Assembly: GCA_016295795.1 (NCBI GenBank) | Contig: JAEDKN010000033.1 | Coordinates: forward strand, 1-11,814 | Reading direction: 5' to 3' | Source: Bacilli bacterium | Lineage (GTDB): Bacteria > Bacillota_I > Bacilli_A > RF39 > UBA660 | Length of the DNA stretch: 11,814 nt | Shown here: one piece after another, positions 6,513-11,814 of the stretch | Position numbering within the stretch: the stretch's first letter is position 1 | Layout of the letters: each line of letters opens with the position of its first letter | Made by a program: the position numbers and the translations under genes | The notes under the pieces: generated by a model | What the model was told of the DNA's origin: nothing | Database searches by the model: none | The model's input: only the letters and a program-made list of their open reading frames with translations

Positions 6513-7121
6513 ATGAACGAAAAGAAAACTAAAAATGTTGTAATCATTGCATTATGTATAACATTAATCTTCATGGGTGTTGGTTTTGCAATATTATCTC
6601 AGAATTTGACTATCAATACTACTGGTACAATTTCAAGTAGTTGGGATGTACATTATGATAGTTTTATCGATAATACTGCAACTGGTATTACTGCAACAGA
6701 AACTGATAATGAAGGGACTGTACCAGGAGATGGTATTACTTTGGATGAATCAAGGCATACTGCAACAGTAAAATTTAACTTAGTAAAACCAGGAGATGCA
6801 GTTCAATATAAAGCAGTAATTAAGAACTATGGTAGCATTAAAGCTGGTTTAACTACATTCAGTACAACACTTAAAGATAATGAGTTTATAACTAGAACAG
6901 TTACTATTGATGGAACAGATGCTACATCAGATGCTTCAAATAATATTTTAACTCCATCAAATTTAGTTTTATCTCAAAATAATACTGCTGAAGTAATTGT
7001 TACTTATAGATATAATGATGTAACAAACTTACCAGAATTCAATAAAGATGTTGATAGTGATGGAAATAATGATGCATATGAAGTTACTGATACTATAACA
7101 TTTGGATTTGTACAAAAATAG
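6513..7121 (+). CDS. Secreted TasA/SipW-dependent-style surface protein
   Basis: A 202-residue exported protein. KKTK (residues 4-7), then a hydrophobic core (about 9-30), then an ILSQNLTINTTGTI segment, is the pattern of SipW-type signal-peptide proteins, in which a short aromatic or hydrophobic-SQ-x-L-T-I strand follows the core. The mature part has VKPGDAVQYKAVIKNYGSIKAGL, the GD-x-V-x-Y-x-x-x-(V/I)-KN-x-GS strand pair typical of TasA/camelysin-like beta-sandwiches, and no cysteine outside the leader (C15). Family membership is inferred from these motifs. No SipW peptidase or other matrix gene is in the window. A consensus TAGGAGGTGA (6499-6508) 7 nt from the ATG, a near-consensus promoter and a 5' hairpin imply high expression. 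It faces clpP across a shared terminator. Confidence 0.75.
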   Translation: MNEKKTKNVVIIALCITLIFMGVGFAILSQNLTINTTGTISSSWDVHYDSFIDNTATGITATETDNEGTVPGDGITLDESRHTATVKFNLVKPGDAVQYKAVIKNYGSIKAGLTTFSTTLKDNEFITRTVTIDGTDATSDASNNILTPSNLVLSQNNTAEVIVTYRYNDVTNLPEFNKDVDSDGNNDAYEVTDTITFGFVQK

Positions 7122-7133
7122 TAATAGTTGTTA

Positions 7134-7162
7134 AAAAAGAAAGCTAAATCAGCTTTCTTTTT
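7134..7162. terminator. Bidirectional terminator between the secreted-protein gene and clpP
   Basis: A 12-bp perfect stem (7134-7145 with 7151-7162) with a 5-nt loop, flanked by an A run on the left and a T run on the right, so it works as an intrinsic terminator on both strands. The TGA stop of clpP (7149-7151, minus strand) is in the loop and its last codons form one arm of the stem. Confidence 0.88.
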
Positions 7163-7733
7163 CTTTAATTACTTTGTCAATTATGCCATATTCTAATGCC
7201 TCTGTAGCATCTAGGAAATGATCTCTATCAGTATCATTTTCTATTTTTTTTATGTTTTGACCTGTATTTTTAGCTAGAATCTTATTTAATTTATTTTTTG
7301 TTTTCAATATTTGTTCTGCAACTATTTTTATCTCAGTTGCCTGTCCTTGTACTCCACCCAATGGTTGGTGTATCATTATTTCGCTATTTGGAAGTGCAAA
7401 TCTTTTTCCTTTTGTTCCGCTTGAAAGCAAAAATGCTCCCATTGATGCAGCCATTCCTAGACATATTGTTGAAACATCACTTTTAACAAAATTCATAGTA
7501 TCATATATTGCCATTCCTGCAGTAACGGAACCACCTGGAGAATTAATATATATATTAATATCCTCATTATTTAAAGAATCAAGATATAATATTTGAGCAA
7601 TTACGCTATTAGCTGAATTATCATCTATTTCTCCACTAAGCAAAATAATTCTATCTTTTAATAGTCTTGAAAAAATATCATAACTTCTTTCTCCATTTTC
7701 TTCTTTATCTACTATCATTGGTACTAATCCCAT
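7149..7733 (-). CDS. clpP: ATP-dependent Clp protease proteolytic subunit
   Basis: The self-compartmentalising serine protease subunit that assembles as a double heptamer and degrades proteins unfolded by ClpX or ClpC. With the start used here it is 194 residues, the usual length. The catalytic triad is S97 (in GMAASMGAF), H122 (in IMIHQPLGG) and D171 (in TDRDHF). NSPGGSVTAG (64-73) is the conserved oxyanion-hole strand. An upstream GTG at 7742 would add three residues, but that GTG lies inside the ribosome binding site AGGTGA (7739-7744). ATG 7733 gives the family-standard MxLVPMVV-type N-terminus, here MGLVPMIV, which matters because these residues form the axial gate. It is divergent from the nucleoside kinase gene. 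I see no CtsR operator repeats upstream. Confidence 0.97.
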   Translation of the reverse strand: MGLVPMIVDKEENGERSYDIFSRLLKDRIILLSGEIDDNSANSVIAQILYLDSLNNEDINIYINSPGGSVTAGMAIYDTMNFVKSDVSTICLGMAASMGAFLLSSGTKGKRFALPNSEIMIHQPLGGVQGQATEIKIVAEQILKTKNKLNKILAKNTGQNIKKIENDTDRDHFLDATEALEYGIIDKVIKEKES

Positions 7734-7772
7734 TATAATCACCTATAATTATAATAGTGTTAAATAATAAAA

Positions 7773-7803
7773 AATATACATATAAATAGTGTACAAAATT
7801 CAA
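7773..7803 (-). promoter_or_regulatory. clpP: Possible clpP promoter
   Basis: On the minus strand TTGAAT (7803-7798) is followed after 19 nt by TATATT (7778-7773). The spacing is long. A TATAAT at 7753-7748 is closer to the gene but has no -35 and would start transcription at the ribosome binding site. The true start is uncertain. Confidence 0.3.
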
Positions 7804-7816
7804 ATTTATGTTAAGA

Positions 7817-7822
7817 TATAAT
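7817..7822 (+). promoter_or_regulatory. -10 box of the TGS-domain kinase gene
   Basis: A perfect TATAAT 22 nt before the ATG, in the divergent region shared with clpP. No recognisable -35 stands 16-18 nt upstream. GAGGGA (7831-7836) is the ribosome binding site, 7 nt before the start. Confidence 0.4.
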
Positions 7823-7843
7823 AGAGAATAGAGGGAATTTTTT

Positions 7844-9502
7844 ATGATAGAAAATATAAAAATTACAATAGATAATAAAACAATAGAAGTTAGCAAAGGA
7901 ACATCTTTATATGAGATAAGTAAACTCTTTCAACAAGATTACTCTTTACCTATAATATTGGCAAAAGTAAATAATCAATACAAAGAATTATCAAGTATTA
8001 TAAATAAAGATTCTAAAATAGAATTTTTAACTACTGCTGATAAAGAAGCAAATAGATCGTATGTTAATGGATTATTATATCTTGTAACTTATGCGGGTAA
8101 AAAAATCTTAAAGAATAATACTTTAATTTGTCAACATTCAATTGACAAAGGTATTTACGTAAGGTGCAGTAAGAAAATTACCAGAGAAGATGTTATAGAA
8201 TTAAAAAAAGAAATGAAGAATTTAGTAAAACTTAATATGCCAATAGAAAAAATGAATGTTAATAGAATGGACGCTATAGATTATTTTGAAAGTGTTAAAG
8301 ACGAGTCAAAGGTTAATCTGTTAAAATATAATACTAACACTTTTATAACTTTGTATAAACTTGGAAATATGTATAATTTCTTTTTTAGCTTGATGCCAAT
8401 AAATACCAGATGTTTAGAGAGATTTGATTTAAAATATTTGAATGAAGATGGATTTGTTCTCTTGTATCAAACTATTTACATGAAAGATGAAATAAAAAAT
8501 TATACGCATCATTCAATGATATTTGATGTTTTTAAAGAATACCACGAATGGGCTTCAATTATGAACGTGGAACAAGTCCCTGCACTTAATAAGTTTGTTT
8601 CTTCAGGAAATATTGGGGATTTAATAAGAATATCAGAAACTATTCAAAGCAATAAATTGCTTAATATAGCTAGGGAGATATATAACGCAAAGGGAAAATT
8701 TAAAATAGTATTGATGGCTGGCCCATCATCTTCTGGAAAAACTACTACTTGCAATAAGTTATGTATGTATTTAAGAAGTTTTGGAATGAATCCTAAAACT
8801 ATTTCTATGGATAATTATTTTGTTTCGAGAGAAGAAACGCCAAAGGACGAATTTGGTAATTATGATTTCGAATGCCTAGAAGCCATAAACTTAAAGCTAT
8901 TTAACGAACAAATTGAATCAATAATAAATGGGGAAGAAGTACAAGTTCCGATATTTGATTTTGTTACTGGAAAACCTAATTATAAATCTGGTGAAAAAAT
9001 CAAATTAGGAAAAGAAGATATTTTAATAATAGAAGGGATTCATGGACTTAATCCTACGATTCTTGATAATATTCCTCGTAGGAAAAAATACAAGATATAT
9101 ATATCCCCATTAACCTGCTTAAATCTTGATAATCAAAATAGAATTTCAACGTCTGATAATAGATTGCTAAGAAGAATAATAAGAGATAATCGTCATAGAG
9201 GTAATGATGTTAATTATAGTTTAGATAAATGGGCTAGTGTTAGAGCTGGTGAGGAGAAAAATATATTCCCATATCAGGATGAAGCAGATGTTGTTTTTAA
9301 TTCTTCTTTAATATATGAAATAGGAGTATTAAAAACGTACGTTGAACCACTTCTTTATTCGGTAGATATTGATAGCCCCTATTATGAGGAAGCAAAAAGA
9401 CTTATAAATATGCTTAAAATGTTTTTGCCTATTCCTTCAGAAGATATTCCTAAGGATTCTATTTTAAGGGAATTCATAGGTGGAGGATGTTTTAGACAGT
9501 AA
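7844..9502 (+). CDS. TGS-domain uridine kinase-like nucleoside kinase
   Basis: A 552-residue fusion known from Clostridia and related Firmicutes. An N-terminal TGS domain (about 1-60) and a region resembling the second additional domain of threonyl-tRNA synthetase (about 65-220, with ITREDVIELKKEMKNLVKLNMPIEK) precede a C-terminal uridine kinase/phosphoribulokinase-type P-loop domain. The Walker A motif is GPSSSGKTT at 293-301. SMDNYF, DFECLEAIN, IFDFVTGKPNY and ILIIEGIHGLNP follow in the order seen in uridine kinases, and the ISTSDNRLLRRIIRD segment suits the arginine-rich lid. It probably phosphorylates a nucleoside with ATP or GTP, but substrate is not proven for this fusion class. The TGS region suggests RNA or nucleotide sensing, which is inference. 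It is a single-gene transcript ending in its own terminator. Confidence 0.88.
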   Translation: MIENIKITIDNKTIEVSKGTSLYEISKLFQQDYSLPIILAKVNNQYKELSSIINKDSKIEFLTTADKEANRSYVNGLLYLVTYAGKKILKNNTLICQHSIDKGIYVRCSKKITREDVIELKKEMKNLVKLNMPIEKMNVNRMDAIDYFESVKDESKVNLLKYNTNTFITLYKLGNMYNFFFSLMPINTRCLERFDLKYLNEDGFVLLYQTIYMKDEIKNYTHHSMIFDVFKEYHEWASIMNVEQVPALNKFVSSGNIGDLIRISETIQSNKLLNIAREIYNAKGKFKIVLMAGPSSSGKTTTCNKLCMYLRSFGMNPKTISMDNYFVSREETPKDEFGNYDFECLEAINLKLFNEQIESIINGEEVQVPIFDFVTGKPNYKSGEKIKLGKEDILIIEGIHGLNPTILDNIPRRKKYKIYISPLTCLNLDNQNRISTSDNRLLRRIIRDNRHRGNDVNYSLDKWASVRAGEEKNIFPYQDEADVVFNSSLIYEIGVLKTYVEPLLYSVDIDSPYYEEAKRLINMLKMFLPIPSEDIPKDSILREFIGGGCFRQ

Positions 9503-9510
9503 TAAAATGT

Positions 9511-9545
9511 AAAGTATTGTTGAATTTGTAGACAATACTTTTTTT
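9511..9545 (+). terminator. Terminator of the nucleoside kinase gene
   Basis: AAAGTATTGT (9511-9520) pairs perfectly with ACAATACTTT (9532-9541), with an 11-nt loop, followed by a run of T ending at 9545. It is a clear intrinsic terminator. Its descending arm and T tract also form part of the gap promoter. Confidence 0.88.
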
Positions 9546-9557
9546 AAATATTATAAT
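9529..9557 (+). promoter_or_regulatory. gap: gap promoter embedded in the preceding terminator
   Basis: TAGACA (9529-9534, five of six to consensus), a 17-nt spacer, then a perfect TATAAT (9552-9557). The -35 starts in the loop and enters the descending arm of the terminator stem. The transcript would begin near 9564, 17 nt before the ATG at 9581 and 25 nt before the gap ATG. Confidence 0.65.
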
Positions 9558-9580
9558 TAAATCATGATAGGAGAGTGATT

Positions 9581-9592
9581 ATGAAGATATGA
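9581..9592 (+). CDS. Three-codon leader micro-ORF overlapping the gap start
   Basis: ATG AAG ATA TGA encodes Met-Lys-Ile-stop, and its TGA shares two bases with the ATG of gap (the ATGA arrangement). The only good ribosome binding site, AGGAG at 9569-9573, is 7 nt from this ATG but 15 nt from the gap ATG. This suggests ribosomes load at the micro-ORF and re-initiate at gap. It could also be incidental, with the ribosome using a stretched spacing. Confidence 0.35.
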   Translation: MKI

Positions 9593-10587
9593 TTAGAGTA
9601 GCTATAAATGGCTTCGGTAGAATTGGCAGATTAGTATTTAGACTAATGGAAGAAGATCCGGACTTTGATGTTGTTGCAATAAATGATTTGACAGATGCAG
9701 AACAACTTTCTTATTTATTAAAATATGATACTAATCATAGGAGTTATAAAACAGATGAGATTGGCTTTGTGGAAAATAATATTGTTATAAATGAGAAAAA
9801 GATACCTGTATATTCAGAGATGGATCCTTCAAAGTTGCCTTGGAAAGATTTAGATATAGATATTGTATTCGAATGTAGTGGGAAGTTTACGGATAAGGAA
9901 AAGGCATTAGCACACATTTTAGCTGGAGCAAAAAAAGTGCTTATTTCAGCTCCTGCTAAGGGAGATTTAAAAACTATAGTTTATAATGTAAATAATGATA
10001 TTTTAACTGGTGATGAAGAAGTGGTTTCGGCAGCTTCGTGTACTACAAACTGTTTAGCGCCTATATTGAAGGTTATAAATGATCGTTTTGGGATTAATAA
10101 GGGATTTATGACAACGATTCATGCTTATACTAATGATCAAGCTACACTTGATGTTGCGCACAAAAAAGGAATAAAGGCAAGGCGAGGAAGGGCTGCAGCT
10201 GCAAATATTATTCCTGCTTCGACTGGGGCTGCTAGTGCAATAGGAGCGGTAATACCAGAGTTAAAGGGCAAGTTAGAAGGTACCGCAATGAGAGTTCCTG
10301 TTCCAACTGGTTCTGTTATAGATTTAGTGCTTGAACTTAACGAAAACACCACAGAAGAAGAAATAAATGAAGAGTTAAAGAGAAGTTCAAATGAAACATT
10401 AAAATTTACTATGGATCCGATTGTATCTAGTGACATAATTGGATCAAGATGTGGAGCTATGGTTGATGGTCTTTCCACAAAGGTCTTAGATGCGGATGGA
10501 AAACAATTAATAAAAATAGTTGCATGGTACGATAATGAGATGGGATATTCTGCACAAATGGTAAGAACAGCGAAAGAATTAAAATAA
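9589..10587 (+). CDS. gap: Glyceraldehyde-3-phosphate dehydrogenase, type I
   Basis: Glycolytic enzyme that oxidises and phosphorylates glyceraldehyde 3-phosphate to 1,3-bisphosphoglycerate with NAD+, a cytoplasmic tetramer. The 332-residue length is normal. NGFGRIGR (7-14) is the Rossmann nucleotide loop, D33 in NDLTD is the adenosine-ribose ligand expected in NAD-preferring enzymes, C151 in SAASCTTNC is the catalytic cysteine, and H178 in TIHAYTNDQ is its base partner. The usual Asp-Leu-Pro stretch after TNDQxxL is DVA here (188-190), so cofactor preference may not be identical to the Bacillus enzyme. The first in-frame start is ATG 9589; a stop lies in frame at 9568-9570. No pgk, tpi or cggR is adjacent, so gap is a lone transcript between its own promoter and terminator. 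Confidence 0.97.
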   Translation: MIRVAINGFGRIGRLVFRLMEEDPDFDVVAINDLTDAEQLSYLLKYDTNHRSYKTDEIGFVENNIVINEKKIPVYSEMDPSKLPWKDLDIDIVFECSGKFTDKEKALAHILAGAKKVLISAPAKGDLKTIVYNVNNDILTGDEEVVSAASCTTNCLAPILKVINDRFGINKGFMTTIHAYTNDQATLDVAHKKGIKARRGRAAAANIIPASTGAASAIGAVIPELKGKLEGTAMRVPVPTGSVIDLVLELNENTTEEEINEELKRSSNETLKFTMDPIVSSDIIGSRCGAMVDGLSTKVLDADGKQLIKIVAWYDNEMGYSAQMVRTAKELK

Positions 10588-10588
10588 A

Positions 10589-10645
10589 AAAAAGAAGCTT
10601 TAACGAAAAGTCTGTTTAAATGAGAATTTTGTTTAGCTTCTTTTT
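10589..10645. terminator. Bidirectional terminator between gap and the lipoprotein gene
   Basis: The arms AAAAAGAAGCT (10589-10599) and AGCTTCTTTTT (10635-10645) pair over 11 bp. After a small internal loop, AAC (10602-10604) can pair with GTT (10631-10633). The loop is unusually long for an intrinsic terminator. The A and T flanks allow use from both sides; it lies immediately after both convergent stop codons. Confidence 0.7.
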
Positions 10646-10646
10646 A

Positions 10647-11072
10647 CTATTCTATATTTTCTAATATATTAATAATTTTATCAAAGTTAGATATGCCAGT
10701 ATTTTTTTCTATAACTAGACCCTTATTAGCGATAATTTCTATTGGTTGTTCGATTCCTTCATAAGTTATATACCCATTATCTAATATTTCTTGATATTTT
10801 TCACTATTTGTATCAAATAAATAAACTGATAATTGAGAATTGTCATCAAAATAGTAATAAACGGTTTTTTCTGAGCCATTTTGTGGGGTTTCTAACTCTA
10901 ATTTTTTAAAATCAATTCCTTTTTTTGTTAAACCTTCATCGAATTGTATTATAGGGTCCTTTGATGAAATAATTTCATTTTCTGAGCTATTTGTTGTCTT
11001 TTTTTCACATGCACATAAAGTCACTAGAATTATTATAATCATAAAAGGCAAAATCTTCTTGAAATTCATCAT
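10647..11072 (-). CDS. Small predicted lipoprotein of unknown function
   Basis: A 141-residue secreted lipoprotein. An N-terminal lysine pair and hydrophobic segment (about residues 4-20) end in LCAC followed by EKK, a lipobox with alanine at -1; cysteine at -2 is unusual. After cleavage the lipidated cysteine would hold about 118 residues on the outer face of the membrane. A short polar linker rich in Ser, Glu and Asn precedes a compact domain with alternating strands (TVYYYFDDNSQLSVYLFD) and a short C-terminal helix. I do not recognise the domain. The first of two tandem ATGs (11072) is preferred because CTCCTTT on the plus strand (11080-11086; AAAGGAG on the coding strand) is 7 nt upstream. 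A good promoter precedes it, and the gene is divergent from a surface protein gene, which hints at a shared envelope role. Confidence 0.8.
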   Translation of the reverse strand: MMNFKKILPFMIIIILVTLCACEKKTTNSSENEIISSKDPIIQFDEGLTKKGIDFKKLELETPQNGSEKTVYYYFDDNSQLSVYLFDTNSEKYQEILDNGYITYEGIEQPIEIIANKGLVIEKNTGISNFDKIINILENIE

Positions 11073-11097
11073 TTACACTCTCCTTTATTATGAATTT

Positions 11098-11126
11098 ATT
11101 GTAACACAAGCTTTATAAATGTTCAA
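11098..11126 (-). promoter_or_regulatory. Promoter of the lipoprotein gene
   Basis: On the minus strand TTGAAC (11126-11121), a 17-nt spacer, and TACAAT (11103-11098) preceded by TG with one base between (extended -10). It lies back to back with the rightward promoter at 11135-11163; their -35 boxes are 8 nt apart. Confidence 0.65.
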
Positions 11127-11134
11127 TGATTTTA

Positions 11135-11163
11135 TTGACAAAATATAGTTGAAAATGTATTAT
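11135..11163 (+). promoter_or_regulatory. Promoter of the surface protein gene
   Basis: A perfect TTGACA (11135-11140), exactly 17 nt, and TATTAT (11158-11163). The predicted start is near 11170. An inverted repeat (11157-11163 with 11173-11179) spans the -10 box and the start point and could be an operator, though it is built almost only of A and T. Confidence 0.7.
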
Positions 11164-11218
11164 ATTATTATAATAATACAGTAGGTGTATTGCTTATATT
11201 AAAAGGAGAGAATGCGAA

Positions 11219-11814
11219 TTGGATAATAAAGAAAATATAAAAAAACAGTTAATAATTGCTATACTTATTGCAGTAATTATATTGGGAATCACGTCATTCG
11301 TAATATTTAGGAACATAAGAGAACAGGTTTCTGGCGAAGATAAAGAAGCATTGATTATTCCTACAGTAGTTCACTTTGATAATGTTTTAGGAAATGAAGT
11401 TGAAAAAGGAACAGAAGTAAAAGTAGCAGCATTGTTCCAATACGTTGGGTCTAGAGAATATTATTATAAGCCAGTGGCATATGCTGACGGCACTGCAATT
11501 ACTAATTACAAATGTACTTTGGTTGATACTAATAAAGGTGCGATTATAACTTTTAAAGTCAATAAAAACGATACTTATGCTAGTTGGACTATATATAAAG
11601 ATAGTAGTTGTAAAAATAAGGTTGTTGAATATAAGACCTTAAAATATAAAATAAAAGATTCAACTGTTGGTAATTCATCAACAAGCAATAGTTCAAGTAG
11701 CAATAATTCAACAAATAATAACAACAATAGTAGTAATAATAACAATAGTAGTAATAATTCAACTACTCAAGTGCAAAAAACATTCAAAGCAACATTTGAT
11801 AAAAATGGAGCAAC
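11219..11814 (+). CDS. Membrane-anchored surface protein with Ser/Asn stalk and Flg_new/InlB-type repeat (5' part; runs off the window)
   Basis: Open to the window's end, 198 complete codons. A short N-terminus (KENIKKQ) and one membrane segment (about 11-30) suggest a type II signal anchor with the rest outside. An extracellular domain (about 40-150) contains two cysteines, C99 and C131, which could form a disulfide. Then comes a low-complexity Ser/Asn/Thr stalk (about 151-183), and at the edge KTFKATFDKNGA, the typical opening strand of an InlB B-repeat/Flg_new domain (the xFDxNGG type). More such repeats, and possibly a C-terminal anchor, are expected beyond the window. The start is TTG 11219, with AAAGGAG (11202-11208) 10 nt upstream. 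The nearby ATG 11212 is out of frame and stops after four codons. I cannot name a ligand or partner. Confidence 0.8.
   Translation, partial: MDNKENIKKQLIIAILIAVIILGITSFVIFRNIREQVSGEDKEALIIPTVVHFDNVLGNEVEKGTEVKVAALFQYVGSREYYYKPVAYADGTAITNYKCTLVDTNKGAIITFKVNKNDTYASWTIYKDSSCKNKVVEYKTLKYKIKDSTVGNSSTSNSSSSNNSTNNNNNSSNNNNSSNNSTTQVQKTFKATFDKNGA
11672..11763 (+). repeat. Low-complexity Ser/Asn coding repeat
   Basis: AAT, AAC, AGT and TCA codons repeat through the stalk of the surface protein. An 18-bp unit, AACAATAGTAGTAATAAT, occurs twice in perfect tandem (11723-11740 and 11741-11758), encoding the same six residues. In-frame trinucleotide and 18-bp units could change copy number by slippage without breaking the reading frame. 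Confidence 0.8.

Noticed and set aside
7298..7486. Plus-strand open frame opposite clpP
   Set aside because: Shadow of clpP, with no ribosome binding site or promoter.
7745..7843. CtsR-type heat-shock operator in front of clpP
   Set aside because: No tandem GGTCAAA-like heptads on either strand.
7705..7896. Minus-strand 63-codon frame across the clpP-kinase divergent region
   Set aside because: It covers both start sites and ribosome binding sites of conserved genes in another frame; hydrophobic composition expected of random AT-rich DNA.
10137..10478. Minus-strand 113-codon frame opposite gap
   Set aside because: The longest shadow in the window, but antisense to the conserved GAPDH catalytic domain; composition mirrors gap codon use.
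1..11814. Mycoplasma-type genetic code (TGA as Trp)
   Set aside because: clpP ends properly at TGA and all conserved Trp positions I checked use TGG.

Overview
This window is a chromosomal segment from a very A+T-rich Gram-positive lineage. The base composition, the Firmicute-type gene order (cysS, mrnC, rlmB, a SigH-like sigma factor), WhiA, ClpP, near-consensus sigma-A promoters and AGGAGG-type ribosome binding sites all point to the Bacilli/Clostridia side of the Firmicutes. An uncultured gut Bacilli or Tenericutes-like lineage (RF39-type) is my best guess; that is inference from style, not from a marker gene. TGG is used for Trp and clpP ends in TGA, so the standard bacterial code applies. 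I saw no mobile elements, CRISPR arrays, tRNA or rRNA genes.

Layout. (1) Positions 150-6393 hold a rightward run of eight genes: cysS (cysteinyl-tRNA synthetase), a YugP-like membrane Zn-peptidase, a small protein-kinase-fold protein, mrnC (Mini-RNase III), rlmB (23S rRNA 2'-O-methyltransferase), a SigH-like sigma factor, an unrecognised C-terminally membrane-anchored protein, and whiA. Internal promoters before the kinase and before the anchored protein divide this run into at least three transcription units. (2) Positions 6421-7121 hold a strongly expressed-looking secreted protein of the TasA/SipW-dependent style, with a near-consensus promoter, a 5'-end hairpin and a full-length Shine-Dalgarno. 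It faces clpP (minus strand) across one shared bidirectional terminator. (3) Positions 7844-9545 hold a TGS-domain uridine kinase-like protein with a clear terminator. (4) Positions 9529-10645 hold gap (glycolytic GAPDH). Its -35 box lies in the descending arm of the preceding terminator hairpin, and its ribosome binding site is placed for a three-codon micro-ORF that overlaps the gap start. (5) Positions 10647-11814 hold a small lipoprotein (minus strand) and, divergently, the first about 198 codons of a membrane-anchored surface protein. The latter has a Ser/Asn-rich stalk and the beginning of what looks like an InlB B-repeat (Flg_new) domain, and runs off the window.

How the genes fit together. 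Most of the left half is translation and RNA maturation: charging Cys-tRNA, 23S processing by Mini-III, 23S methylation by RlmB. This is the conserved Firmicute cysS-mrnC-rlmB-sigH neighbourhood, but yacP (rae1) is missing, two genes are inserted, and an unknown anchored protein plus whiA take the place usually held by rpmG-secE-nusG. The right half is housekeeping (clpP, gap, nucleoside kinase) interleaved with cell-surface proteins. The most interesting unknowns are the kinase-like protein at 2304-2990, the anchored protein at 4788-5438 whose N-terminal half faintly resembles a degenerate kinase catalytic core, and the micro-ORF arrangement in front of gap.
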